DNA of 49,860 bases from Puniceicoccaceae bacterium (GCA_018402305.1 JAGYJE010000017.1:1-49860); one strand, 5' to 3'. Positions 8,769 to 17,054 are shown, counted from the first letter of the stretch. The notes: generated by a model from the letters alone, not told the origin. Program-made: numbers and translations.

Positions 8769-10509
8769 AGTATTTGGGTTCGACACCGAGACCTACTACG
8801 CCAAGGGCTACGATGTCCGCACCCTTGGAGTCGATCACTACGTCACCGACAAGCGTTTCGACTGCTACCTCGTTTCCTTCTGGGGGCCGCACGGTCATTA
8901 CGTCGGCCATCCAAAAGACTGCCCCTGGGAAGCGTTCATGGAATCGGTTTGGCTGTCACACAACAGCCGCTTCGACCGGGCTGTCTTCCACCGATTGCAA
9001 GAGCTCGGCATCGTCCCGCCGGAGATCGCACCCGCCGAATGGCACGACACCGCCGCGCTCTCGACCTACCTGCAAGCCCCCCGAAATCTCCAGGGTGCCG
9101 CTCGGGAATTGATCGGTAAGGAGCCGGACAAGTCCGTCCGCGACCTCATGAAAGGAGTCAACTGGATAGAGGCCAAGCTCCTCCTCGAAGACGAACGCGT
9201 TACCACCTACGCCCTCGAAGATGCCAAACTCGCGTGCGAGCTCTGGCTCGCTCATGGGGATAAGTGGCCGGTCAAAGAGCGCATCCTTTCCCGTATCACC
9301 GTCGAGCAAGGTGAATATGGCATCCAGCTCGATCAACAACGCATCAACGAAGGTATCCAGATTCTCAAGACACATGCCGAGACGGCCTACAAGCAACTCC
9401 CCTGGTATGGCAAAGAAAAGCCCACCAGCATCAAAGCACTCGCCGCCGCCTGCCGTCGTATCAAGCTGCCGCCGCCACCCTCCACCGCCGAGGATGATCC
9501 GGCTTGCGATGAGTGGGTGGAACGCTTCGGGCAACAAGCCCCATGGCTCCAAGCGATTCGTAATTGGCGCAAAGCCAACCGGATGCTCAAGGTCCTCGAG
9601 ACCATGCGCGACCGTTGCCGTCCCGATGGTTCGCTCCCGTTCTCCCTGAAATACTTCGGAGCCATCGCCACCGGCCGCTGGTCGGGAGATGCCGGGCTCA
9701 ATGTTCAAAACTTCAACAGAGACTCGCTGCATGGTGTCGATCCACGCCGCTGCCTAGTGGCGCGTACTAGACACAAGCTCATCATCGCCGACTTGTCTCA
9801 AATTGAGCCGCGCGTCCTGGCATGGATGTCCGGAGATCACGCCTTGCTAGAAAAGATTAGCAACGGCCTGCCCATATACCAAGCCCACGCCGAAACCTCA
9901 ATGGGCTTCACCGGAAAAAACCTGAAAAAAGAAGACCCAAGGCGCTACCTCCTGGCCAAGTGCCGCGTCATCGGCCTCGGCTACGGAGCCGGAGCCAAGA
10001 CCTTCCAGAATCTCGCCAAGAACTACGGCCTCGAAATCGCCTACACCGAGGCCAAGGCCACGGTGGACGACTTCCGCAGAGCCAATCCGCACATCACCCA
10101 TTTCTGGCAGACCATGGAACGGGCAATCCGCGCCTGCCACGGCGACACCTTCTTCATGCGTCTGCCCAGCCGTCGTGTGATCCGCTACTTCGAAGTCCAA
10201 GCCTACGAAGGAGGCATCACCGCATCGACAGAGCGCGGAGCCCGCCGCTTTCAATGGTATGGAGGCAAACTCACCGAAAACATCGTCCAAGCCACCGCCA
10301 GAGATGTCTTCGCCGAGGGCGTGCTCCGCATCCACGAAGCCGGCATCCGTATACTGTGGACCGTCCACGATGAAGTCATCTGCGAAGTGCCCGAAAATTC
10401 CGATGTCACGCCCGATCTCGTCGCCGCACTGCTGGCCCAGACACCCGAATGGATGCCGGGTCTCCCCGTCGCCGCCGAGGCCTCACAATCTCAAACCTAC
10501 TGCAAGTGA
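8743..10509 (+). CDS. Family A DNA polymerase with 3'-5' exonuclease domain
   Basis: Replicative polymerase of the element, 588 residues from ATG 8743; the frame is open from 8632. Residues 14-16 (DTE, in VFGFDTETYY) are exonuclease motif I of the DEDD family; further exonuclease sequence runs to about residue 180. The polymerase domain has motif A (DLSQIEPR, D350), motif B (RYLLAKCRVIGLGYG, K406 and Y413) and motif C (VHDEV, HDE 542-544). There is no 5' nuclease domain, as usual for phage family A enzymes. The start at 8743 was chosen because the preceding frame region codes for atypical sequence and overlaps a better small ORF. The stop overlaps the next start (TGATG). Confidence 0.93.
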   Translation: MEKRIQQSKVFGFDTETYYAKGYDVRTLGVDHYVTDKRFDCYLVSFWGPHGHYVGHPKDCPWEAFMESVWLSHNSRFDRAVFHRLQELGIVPPEIAPAEWHDTAALSTYLQAPRNLQGAARELIGKEPDKSVRDLMKGVNWIEAKLLLEDERVTTYALEDAKLACELWLAHGDKWPVKERILSRITVEQGEYGIQLDQQRINEGIQILKTHAETAYKQLPWYGKEKPTSIKALAAACRRIKLPPPPSTAEDDPACDEWVERFGQQAPWLQAIRNWRKANRMLKVLETMRDRCRPDGSLPFSLKYFGAIATGRWSGDAGLNVQNFNRDSLHGVDPRRCLVARTRHKLIIADLSQIEPRVLAWMSGDHALLEKISNGLPIYQAHAETSMGFTGKNLKKEDPRRYLLAKCRVIGLGYGAGAKTFQNLAKNYGLEIAYTEAKATVDDFRRANPHITHFWQTMERAIRACHGDTFFMRLPSRRVIRYFEVQAYEGGITASTERGARRFQWYGGKLTENIVQATARDVFAEGVLRIHEAGIRILWTVHDEVICEVPENSDVTPDLVAALLAQTPEWMPGLPVAAEASQSQTYCK

Positions 10510-11372
10510 TGGCCGTCCTGAGTAACATTCCGCCATCACTCCGCGAGGCTCTGGAAAACCCGCCCGAACCCGGCAATCGTAACGTCTGGCTCTTCACCGT
10601 CGCCAAACGAGCACGCCACTTTGCCTCCGAAAAAAAAGTAAAAGCTCTACTCCTGAAAGTCGCCGCTCAATGGACCGACCGTGATTTCACACCCGAGATC
10701 GACCGCGCCGTCACCAGGGCCTTCTCGGAATCCACTCAGGTCTCAAGTCTCAGCCCTCATCCCTCCCAAGGTCTGCCCTGGCCTGAGTATAATCAGGCCG
10801 CCTGGACTCGCCGCCTCAACACATCCATCCCATTCCCCGAGAAGCCACTCGACATCACAACCGAGCAGGTGATCGACCGCCTCTTCCCCGGCAACTCATT
10901 GATCTGTGCCGCTCAAGACACCCGCTCCGCCATCACCCAGGAGCGCGAAGCATGGCGGGGCAAAGAAGCCGCGCTTCAATTCATCGTCGCCAATCCCATG
11001 ACGGCCGTCACCGGCCTCAATCAATCCGGCAAGCGCTCACACCGCTGCCACGACAACGCCACCAAGCGCCGCCGCTACCTCGTCATCGAGTTCGACCGGG
11101 GGACACTTCGAGAACAGGCCGCCATCCTTGCCTCACTCGCCACGAAACAGACACCGCTCATCCTCGTCGTCTGGTCCGGCAGCAAGTCACTCCACAGCTG
11201 GTTCGATGTTCGCAACCTCACGGAGTATCAGAAACACCGCTTCTTCCGCCACGCCGTTTTTCTCGGAGCCGATCCCACCCTATGGGACCCCGCCAAGCTC
11301 GTCCGCATGCCCGGAGGCCGGCGAGACAACGGCCACACCCAACACATCTTCCACTTCGATCCACCTGCTTAA
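10509..11372 (+). CDS. Primase-like protein (AEP/prim-pol type)
   Basis: A 287-residue protein starting within the polymerase stop codon. Residues about 195-280 hold features of the archaeo-eukaryotic primase fold: an acidic strand YLVIEFDRG, the SGSKSLHSWFD segment with the catalytic-type S/H pattern, and KLVRMPGGRR. These suggest primer synthesis for the element's polymerase. The N-terminal part (LREALENPPEPGNRN) is unassigned. A CTCAGG repeat at 10735-10766 is read in frame as QVSSLSPHPS between the two parts. A distant primase or a rolling-circle-type factor cannot be excluded. Confidence 0.62.
   Translation: MAVLSNIPPSLREALENPPEPGNRNVWLFTVAKRARHFASEKKVKALLLKVAAQWTDRDFTPEIDRAVTRAFSESTQVSSLSPHPSQGLPWPEYNQAAWTRRLNTSIPFPEKPLDITTEQVIDRLFPGNSLICAAQDTRSAITQEREAWRGKEAALQFIVANPMTAVTGLNQSGKRSHRCHDNATKRRRYLVIEFDRGTLREQAAILASLATKQTPLILVVWSGSKSLHSWFDVRNLTEYQKHRFFRHAVFLGADPTLWDPAKLVRMPGGRRDNGHTQHIFHFDPPA
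10735..10766 (+). repeat. CTCAGGTCTCAAG repeat inside the primase gene
   Basis: Copy of the interspersed family (CTCAGGTCTCAAGTCTCAG then CCCTCATCCCTCC). It is in frame and probably forms an interdomain linker. It is nearly identical to the copy in the portal gene at 20305-20337. Confidence 0.8.
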
Positions 11373-11473
11373 AACTCCCCTCCTGTGCCGCAACGCGGGA
11401 TAGGAGGCGTGGCCCAACAGGCCGGGGTGGTCCCCATTATTCATCATTCATCCGCCATCATTCATCCAGCATC
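11373..11473 (+). repeat. Short intergenic repeats before the helicase gene
   Basis: The first half resembles the CCCCTCC...GGAGG...CGGGGTGG element seen again at 12773-12823. The second half is a run of ATTCATC/CATC units ending at the start codon of the helicase gene. No gene is seen. Similar CATC-rich leaders precede the genes at 7119 and 24165. Confidence 0.5.
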
Positions 11474-12610
11474 ATGCCCGACCTTCAAGACCTATGGAAC
11501 TCCATCGAAGACCCCGAGTTCACCGCCGCAGAGAACCAACTCAATCCGGCACCCAAACCCTTCACCATCCTATCCGGTGCCGATCTTCGCAATGTCACCA
11601 TCCCGCCACGCATCGACGTGCTCGGAGAGGGCATCATCTCACTCGGTCAAATGACAACCATCATCGGCCAGGGAGGCACAGGTAAAAGCCGCGCCGCCAT
11701 GCAGGCCGGCATCTCCCAAATTCTCGGCTGGTCCTTCGCGGGCCTCAAAACACACCCGCAGCCCCTCAAGCATCTCTTCATCGGCACCGAAAACAGCATC
11801 CACCGCCAGAAATCCGACTACCTCAAAATGACCGCCGCCCTCACACCCGAAAAGCAGGCCCTCGTCGATGCCCACATATTCTTTCACATCGTTCGCGAAG
11901 TGGACGACGCCTTCATCAATCTCGGCTCCGACGACATCCGCAAAAAGTGGCTCGACACCATCGAAGCCTCCGCCCCCGACTGCATCTGGGTCGATCCCTT
12001 CGGCGAAGTAAATGCCGGAGACATCAACAAAGACGCCGACGTCCGTCACACCCTCCGAGAGCTGACCAAGGTATGCCGCCGCTTCAACCAACAGACCGCC
12101 ATCATCATCATCCACCACGCCCGCACCGGCCGCCAAAACATCGCCCAGGCAGTAGGGTGGGATAAGGGCAACTTCGCCCTCGGTTCCAAGGCCCTTTATT
12201 CCGGCGCACGGTCGCAGATCAATATCGCACCCGCCGATCCAGACGACCACTCCCGGATTGTCCTCTCCTGTGGCAAGTCCAACGACGCCAAACCCTTCGA
12301 CCCCGTCGGCCTCAAGCTCAACGAAGACACCATGCTCTACGACATCGACCCCACCTTCGATCTCAACGCCTGGAAAGACGACGTCGAGGGCAAGCGATCC
12401 AATGCCAATTTCTCCATCGCCGAAGTCGCCCAAACACTCATCCAGGGACCCAAAAAAATCGGTCAAATCCACACCGATTTGGGCGGTGAAGATGCCGGTT
12501 CACGGCGCTCATTGCAGCGCATTTTGTTGAAGGGCAAAACCGAGGGGTATTTTCGCACCGGAAAAGACGGCTACAAACTCACCAAAAAAGGAGCCGATTT
12601 AAACCCATAA
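11474..12610 (+). CDS. RepA-like helicase ATPase (RecA fold, AAA_25 type)
   Basis: A 378-residue P-loop ATPase of the RepA/AAA_25 group, hexameric replicative helicases of plasmids and phages. Walker A is GQGGTGKS (residues 65-72), after an N-terminal part with IPPRIDVLGEG. Walker B-like DCIWVDPFGEV lies near residues 168-178, and IIIIHHART is the sensor-like strand with histidines typical of RepA helicases. The C-terminus (about 315-375) looks like a winged helix (VAQTLIQGPKKIGQIHTDLG). The start ATG 11474 matches the beginning of plausible protein sequence; the longer upstream frame translates repeats. With polymerase, primase and SSB it completes a self-sufficient replication set. Confidence 0.85.
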   Translation: MPDLQDLWNSIEDPEFTAAENQLNPAPKPFTILSGADLRNVTIPPRIDVLGEGIISLGQMTTIIGQGGTGKSRAAMQAGISQILGWSFAGLKTHPQPLKHLFIGTENSIHRQKSDYLKMTAALTPEKQALVDAHIFFHIVREVDDAFINLGSDDIRKKWLDTIEASAPDCIWVDPFGEVNAGDINKDADVRHTLRELTKVCRRFNQQTAIIIIHHARTGRQNIAQAVGWDKGNFALGSKALYSGARSQINIAPADPDDHSRIVLSCGKSNDAKPFDPVGLKLNEDTMLYDIDPTFDLNAWKDDVEGKRSNANFSIAEVAQTLIQGPKKIGQIHTDLGGEDAGSRRSLQRILLKGKTEGYFRTGKDGYKLTKKGADLNP

Positions 12611-12652
12611 GCGACCATGCACCAATCACCTACAAAATACCCGCGCCACTTT

Positions 12653-12734
12653 ACACGACACGTCGTGCGACATGTCGCAAAAGCCCGTCATGCGACACAG
12701 CGACACCTCCCCTTTAGGGGAGTGTCGCTGTCGC
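12653..12734. other. Cluster of GCGACA/TGTCGC motifs, candidate origin or operator
   Basis: Six copies of GCGACA or its complement TGTCGC within 68 bp (12667, 12673, 12692, 12700, 12723, 12729), including the perfect palindrome GCGACATGTCGC (12667-12678). The last four are arranged as a long hairpin at 12697-12731: ACAGCGACA, an unpaired C, CTCCCC, loop TTTA, then GGGGAG and TGTCGCTGT. The array follows the helicase gene and precedes a HTH gene, as iterons or regulator sites often do. Confidence 0.55.
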
Positions 12735-12772
12735 GTCCGGGTCGGGGAATCCAAATTTCCACCCAGAAACCT

Positions 12773-12823
12773 CCCCTCCTTCCCAAGGAGGGGTGACCCG
12801 CTCGCCGGGTCGGGGTGGTTCCC
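12773..12823 (+). repeat. CCCCTCC-GGAGGGG hairpin repeat
   Basis: CCCCTCCTT / AAGGAGGGG hairpin followed by GACCCGctcgcCGGGTC, a second small hairpin, and CGGGGTGG. A diverged relative lies at 11377-11430. Noncoding interspersed repeat. Confidence 0.55.
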
Positions 12824-12864
12824 ACTCACAACTTAACGACTCAACAACTCAAATCACACCAACC

Positions 12865-13095
12865 ATGCTAAAACACAACGACACCCAACTCCTCACCGTC
12901 AAAGAACTCGCCTGGCGCCTCAACCGACACCCGAATTACGTCTATCGGATGAAGAAGGCCGGCTTCCCCATGCCCGGCTACCGATCCACGGTGGAAGCCG
13001 CCCTCAAATGGCTCGAAGAGAATCCAGGCTGGAGCCGCACTCTCGACCATGCCAAGATGCGAGCCACCAAAAAGCTTCCCCGCCGATCCCCATAG
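12865..13095 (+). CDS. Helix-turn-helix DNA-binding protein
   Basis: A 76-residue protein with LTVKELAWRLNRHPNYVYRM, a clear helix-turn-helix of the excisionase/AlpA type, followed by a basic C-terminus ending in KKLPRRSP. The start at ATG 12865 fits the domain. It lies between the GCGACA motif cluster and the gene-free region, so it is the natural candidate for a regulator of either. Confidence 0.75.
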   Translation: MLKHNDTQLLTVKELAWRLNRHPNYVYRMKKAGFPMPGYRSTVEAALKWLEENPGWSRTLDHAKMRATKKLPRRSP

Positions 13096-14326
13096 CTGTC
13101 ACACGATAGTGGGGCAGCCCCGCCAACCCTCATCGCTCGCTCCGCTCGCTTGGGGAACGGATGCGCCCCCGGCCTCGATCATCCCACCTGGACGCCACAA
13201 GCCCATCCCCGTCACGACCCGAGCGGTCCGCGCATCCTCTCGCTAACGCGCAAGCCCACCCGCCCCGCAAGTCCACCCGTCGCACTGCCATCTCCGTTCC
13301 GCCCCCGGCTCCGCGCCGCTCAACGCCTTCGTTCGTTCCTCACTAAGGCGATTCGCTCTGCTCCGACCGGGAGCTCCACTCCGAAGGCAGAGCGACTACC
13401 GCCCGTTCCAATCGAAGCCCTCTCTCCGTTCGCCGCCAACCAACCGCTCCCTCCGCACCGCTGCCGGGCTCGTTCCTCGCGTCGGCAGCCGTGCTCCGGT
13501 CGCTCCCGCTTGCAACGCCACCCGCAGACGCTGCCCATTCGGCTCCGTTCCGCCTCCGCTACGCTACGCATCCTCCGGCCTCCTTCACCGCTCCGGCACC
13601 CACCGCCGGGGCTCAACACCTTACGCGCGGCTCCGGCGGATCCTTCCGCATTCACCCACTGTTGCATTTTTACCCCTCAGTCACATTCGACGTTCAGTGT
13701 TGAGCGTTCGATGTTCGACGTTCCCCATGCTCCAGGCACCGCCTCCGCTCAATCGCGCTCCAGGTGTTTCGCCTGATCCGGCGGAAAGTGCCTCCGCTAC
13801 GGGGAGGCCTACGGACGCTTTCGCTACGCTTCGGCTCCACTCCACCGAATGGGCAGCGACTGCTACTCCCGCTTACAATCCCACTCGCAGCAACACACAA
13901 CCCGCCGCAACACCGCCAACCAACCGCTCCCTCCGCGCAGCATCCTCTGGTCGCTTAGGCTCCCGGCGGATGCCCCGCTCCGGTCGCTCCCGCCTGCAAC
14001 GCCACCCGCCGGAAGCTCCGCTCCGTTCGTGCCTCACTGCGCAGAGCCACCGGCTATCCTTCGTTCCAATCCAACTCCCCCCCAACACGACGCACCAACC
14101 CACCACGCTACGTTCCCGCCGCAGACGGTTCCCTCAGTCACGTTCTGTTCCGCTACCGCTTCGGTCAACGCCTTCGTTCGTGCCTCTCTTCGGCGTTTCC
14201 CTACGCTATCGCTCCACAGCCCGCGCCTTCGGTCACCGACTGCTCTGGTCACTTCGCAATACCAGTTCGCATCGGATCCCGATGCTCAACCACCCAAAGG
14301 CCCGAGGCGGCACGGGTCCCACCGCT

Positions 14327-14415
14327 CACACGCACAATGTCGGATTATGTCCAGCACTGCGTCGTATTCCTAGCAGACGCTACGCTCGCTTTACATAATC
14401 GACATTGTGCGTTCC
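14327..14415. repeat. Long inverted repeat with dif-like arms
   Basis: Arms ACGCACAATGTCGGATTATG(T) at 14330-14350 and the complementary ACATAATCGACATTGTGCGT at 14393-14412 pair over 20 bp with one bulged G. The loop is 42 bases with an inner GCGTC/GACGC stem. Read on the minus strand, 14388-14415 matches the E. coli dif site at 20 of 28 positions, including CGCA, AATGT and ATTATGT. The left arm is a weaker inverted copy with a 7-base centre. Confidence 0.6.
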
Positions 14416-14625
14416 CGCGCCCGCACCGCCTCGGCCCCCAACACGCCGCACCAACACGCCGCAACGCCCCTGCACTCCCTTCGGTCGTCTCGCTTCGCTC
14501 GGGGGCTACAGAGTGTCCCCCCGCCCCCGCCCTGGCCCCTGTCGATTCTAGACCGCGCCGCGTCGGTCAAGCCCGGCGGCCCGCTCACGGTCGTTCCTCC
14601 CATCGCCCCTTCCGTCCCTCCAGGC

Positions 14626-14651
14626 GGCCCCCCGGGAAGTAGAGGGGGGCC
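14626..14651. repeat. GC hairpin GGCCCCCC / GGGGGGCC
   Basis: Perfect 8-bp stem with loop GGGAAGTAGA, followed by TTCCCCCC, which could form an alternative pairing with the G-run. One of several stable hairpins in the gene-free core. Confidence 0.6.
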
Positions 14652-14827
14652 TTCCCCCCGCCTCCCGGCGCGGTTGGCCCCGCGCTTTCGCTCGCTTACG
14701 CGTAGCTCAGCGCGGGCGCTACGCGCCCTGGCAGAGCGGCGCCCCCGCGCCGGTCCAATAAAGCCTATTCGCTGCGCTCACCCATTCCGCGGGCCTAGCC
14801 CCCGCGAAAAAGGCGGCTTCGCCGCCC

Positions 14828-14847
14828 CGCGCTTACGCGCGTTTTTT
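14828..14847 (+). terminator. Intrinsic terminator at the end of the gene-free core
   Basis: Stem CGCGC, loop TTAC, stem GCGCG, then TTTTTT. It is preceded by two more hairpins (CGCGGG/CCCGCG and GGCGGC-TTC-GCCGCC). Its orientation would end plus-strand transcripts crossing 13.1-14.8 kb before the terminase genes begin. Confidence 0.65.
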
Positions 14848-14950
14848 GCTCGTCCGCTCCGTCCAGCCGCGCGCCTCTATCGTTAAACGCAGTTGACCCA
14901 AGTGAAAGCATCCCCTTGTCGACAGCCATCTATCCGCCTGAAAATGCAAC

Positions 14951-15457
14951 GTGTCAAAGACAGTCCAACTACCAGCAAAGCCCCGCAAGTTCTCCCTTGC
15001 GCTCTTCGAGCGTGTCCTTGCCAACCTTATCAAAGGCGAAGACACCCATCCCTCAATCGAGCGGGAAGGCATCGGCAAAAGTCAGTTCTATGTTCAACTG
15101 GCGCGTCAACCCGAGTTGGCCGACCGCTTCAGGCAAGCCCAGCTCCAGCGCGACAAAGTGCGCAACGCCAAACGCATCGAGGAGGCCGAGCGCGAACTGG
15201 CCCGCCGAGGCATCGAAGGCTGGGAAGAGCCCGTCTTCGACATCAAGGGCAACCACTGCGGCAACAAGCGCCGCTACTCAGACGCTTGCCTCATCTTCAT
15301 GCTCAAGTCCCTCAAGCCGGAGGTCTTCGCCGATAAGCCCCAAGCCCTCATCCAAAACAACGTCACCATCGCCTCAAAAGAAGAAAAGGAAATCCTCGCC
15401 GAGTGGCGTCAACGCCTCGGCGCCGCATCGGAGCCCCCGGGAACGCAGGTCTCCTGA
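14951..15457 (+). CDS. Terminase small subunit-like protein
   Basis: A 168-residue protein directly upstream of the large terminase. It begins with a helical DNA-binding-type part (FSLALFERVLANLIKGEDTH then IEREGIGKSQFYVQL). A central helical stretch is followed by the SDACLIFMLKSLKPEVFADK motif, which I associate with Mu-like small terminases and homing-type phage DNA-recognition proteins. The last residues (PPGTQVS) and the TGA stop are supplied by a GCAGGTC palindromic repeat at 15445-15462, so the original C-terminus may have been replaced. Confidence 0.72.
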   Translation: MSKTVQLPAKPRKFSLALFERVLANLIKGEDTHPSIEREGIGKSQFYVQLARQPELADRFRQAQLQRDKVRNAKRIEEAERELARRGIEGWEEPVFDIKGNHCGNKRRYSDACLIFMLKSLKPEVFADKPQALIQNNVTIASKEEKEILAEWRQRLGAASEPPGTQVS

Positions 15458-15462
15458 CCTGC
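15445..15462. repeat. Palindromic repeat GCAGGTC-TCCT-GACCTGC (copy 2)
   Basis: Preceded by GGGAAC as in the other copies (6890, 25758). It contains the stop codon of the small terminase gene. Confidence 0.75.
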
Positions 15463-15476
15463 CAGCCGCAGCCCAG

Positions 15477-15506
15477 CATCCGTGTCCATCCGTGTAAATC
15501 CGTGGT
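15477..15506 (+). repeat. ATCCGTG repeat at the terminase junction
   Basis: CATCCGTGT-CCATCCGTGT-AAATCCGTGGTT, three near-identical ATCCGTG units. The GTG of the last unit (15502) is the best available start codon of the large terminase gene. This style of repeat is common between genes in several PVC genomes, from memory rather than from a search. Confidence 0.6.
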
Positions 15507-16896
15507 TAAACAAAACCAGATACCAAGCCCATTCAGCCTCCTCCTCCCATATCAGGTCGATTGGGTCACCGATCCCGCACGCTTCAAGATCTGGCTCAAG
15601 TCCCGCCAGATCGGCGGCTCCCTCGCTGCCGCCTTCGAGGTCGTCGCCGATGCCATCGACAACGCCTCTGACTGGATCATCCTGTCCGCTGGCGAGCGGC
15701 AGGCCTTGGAGTTCATGGAAAAAGTCCACAGGGTGGGGCATATCTTCTGCGACGCCATCGAGCACCACACCGGCAAGCCCTACCGCCCTGAGACCAAGGC
15801 CTCGCAGATTCGCTTTCCCAACGATGCCCGCATCCTGGCCCTTCCAGCAAATCCCTCCACCGCCCGCGGCTACTCGGCCAACCTCGTCTTAGACGAGTTC
15901 GCCTTCCACGAAAACCCCGAGGAGATCTGGCGCGCGGTCTATCCCATCATCACCAACCCGCTACGCGGTCAGTTGAAGCTGCGAGTCATCTCCACCCCTG
16001 CCGGGATGAACAACAAGTTCTACGACCTGTGGAACGGCGCACCCGACTTCACCCGCCACAAAACCAGCGTTTACGATGCCGTTGATCAAGGCCTCGCCCT
16101 CGACATCGACGAGCTGCGTGAAAACCTCGCCGATCCCGACGGCTGGGCTCAGGAGTTCGAGTGTCAGTTCATGGAGCATGCCGCCCAAGTTTTCCACATG
16201 GAACTGATCCGATCATGCGAGGATACTTCGGCAACGATGCACTGGCCGGCTCTCGACGCAATTTCACACTCAGGTCTCAAGTCTCAGGTTTCACGCCCTC
16301 TAACTCCCAACCCGCTCTTTGTCGGGGTGGACATAGGCCGCCGCAAAGACCTCACCGTCGCCTGGACGCTCGAGCGCGTCAACGGCATCCTCTGGACACG
16401 CGAGATTCAAGTGCTCGAAAACATTCCCTTCCCCGAGCAAGAGGCGATCCTCGCCGAGCGCGTGCAGCGCGCCCGCTTTATCGCCATCGACTCCACCGGC
16501 CTCGGCGGCCCCGTCTCCGAGCACCTCGCCCGCAGGCTGGGCGACTACAAGCTGGAGGCCGTCAACTTCACAAACGAGCGCAAGCGCGAGCTGTTCAGCC
16601 GCGCTAAGAAGGCCTTCCAAAGTCAAAAGGTCCGCATCCCCAACAACGCGAAGTTGCGCGACGACCTGAGCAGCATCCAGCGCATCGTCACCCCGCAGGG
16701 CCTAGTCAAGTTCATCGCCGCCCGCACTCGCGACGGCCACGCCGACCGCGCCACGGCTCTAGCCCTGGCACTCCACGCCGCCGAAAAGCATCCAGAGGGT
16801 CAGGGGATCAGCGAGCGCTCACCCGCCTTGACGGGGGTTAACCGGAGAAGGCATCGGCCTATGCGGACGCGGTTTGCACAAGCTTGGAGAGGATAA
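15502..16896 (+). CDS. Terminase large subunit (Mu gp28-like)
   Basis: Packaging motor ATPase and nuclease, 464 residues from GTG 15502; upstream codons in the same frame translate repeat sequence. Walker A of the Mu-like kind is SRQIGGS (34-40), and Walker B is LVLDEF with D131 and E132. The RNase H-like nuclease has VGVDIGRRKDL (D277), FIAIDSTG (about 328-335) and GHADRATALALALHA (about 413-427). A CTCAGG repeat (16269-16300) is read in frame as GLKSQVSRPL at the joint between the ATPase and nuclease domains. It partners the small subunit just upstream; the portal follows only after a 2.7-kb cargo block. Confidence 0.92.
   Translation: MVKQNQIPSPFSLLLPYQVDWVTDPARFKIWLKSRQIGGSLAAAFEVVADAIDNASDWIILSAGERQALEFMEKVHRVGHIFCDAIEHHTGKPYRPETKASQIRFPNDARILALPANPSTARGYSANLVLDEFAFHENPEEIWRAVYPIITNPLRGQLKLRVISTPAGMNNKFYDLWNGAPDFTRHKTSVYDAVDQGLALDIDELRENLADPDGWAQEFECQFMEHAAQVFHMELIRSCEDTSATMHWPALDAISHSGLKSQVSRPLTPNPLFVGVDIGRRKDLTVAWTLERVNGILWTREIQVLENIPFPEQEAILAERVQRARFIAIDSTGLGGPVSEHLARRLGDYKLEAVNFTNERKRELFSRAKKAFQSQKVRIPNNAKLRDDLSSIQRIVTPQGLVKFIAARTRDGHADRATALALALHAAEKHPEGQGISERSPALTGVNRRRHRPMRTRFAQAWRG
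16269..16300 (+). repeat. CTCAGGTCTCAAG repeat inside the terminase gene
   Basis: CTCAGGTCTCAAGTCTCAGG then TTTCACGCCCTC, in frame at the linker between the ATPase and nuclease domains. Confidence 0.78.
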
Positions 16897-17013
16897 TCAC
16901 CCTCATTCCCATAGCAAGAAATCAAGCCGGCATTTCAATTGCATTGAATTAGTTTGAACACCTCCGAATAATTGTCAGTATTGATTGAATACGATAACAT
17001 CACTTGTTCAATC

Positions 17014-17046
17014 AGTTATCACTCCGGCTTCGCGGAGATGATAACT
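17014..17046. repeat. Hairpin at the start of the cargo block
   Basis: AGTTATCA-CTCCG, loop GCTTCG, CGGAG, bulged A, TGATAACT: a 13-bp stem ending 8 bp before the first cargo gene. The flanking 16897-17054 is AT-richer and holds no other gene. Confidence 0.6.
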
Positions 17047-17054
17047 TCAGGGTT

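Larger units (their letters stand above)
13096..14950 (+). other. Gene-free, C+T-rich, hairpin-rich core region of the element
   Basis: About 1.85 kb in which I find no convincing protein. The open frames on both strands have R/S/P- or G/R-rich composition and no motifs, and they follow from the strand bias. The plus strand is dominated by C and T with many CGCTCCG and CGCTACG words. Two blocks are duplicated about 480 bp apart: CCGCCAACCAACCGCTCCCT at 13433-13456 and 13913-13936, and the GCTCCGGTCGCTCCCGC block at 13493-13525 and 13977-14009. A shorter match, CAACGCCTTCGTTCG, occurs at 13321 and 14166. Strong hairpins are at 14330-14412 and 14626-14651, and an intrinsic terminator at 14828-14847. 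The layout fits a long structured RNA or a DNA control region; neither is proven. Confidence 0.6.

Noticed and set aside
14327..14415. Integron attC site
   Set aside because: Although it is a bulged hairpin, the required RYYYAAC and GTTRRRY core sites are absent; the dif-like reading fits better.
14702..14770. tRNA-like words TAGCTCAG ... TGGCAGAGC
   Set aside because: No matching acceptor, anticodon or T-arm pairing could be formed.
13150..14886. Several long open frames on both strands in the gene-free region (for example 13150-13776, 13697-14398, 14407-14886)
   Set aside because: Composition is R/S/P- or G/R-rich with no domain. The frames overlap each other on both strands and are explained by GC and pyrimidine bias.
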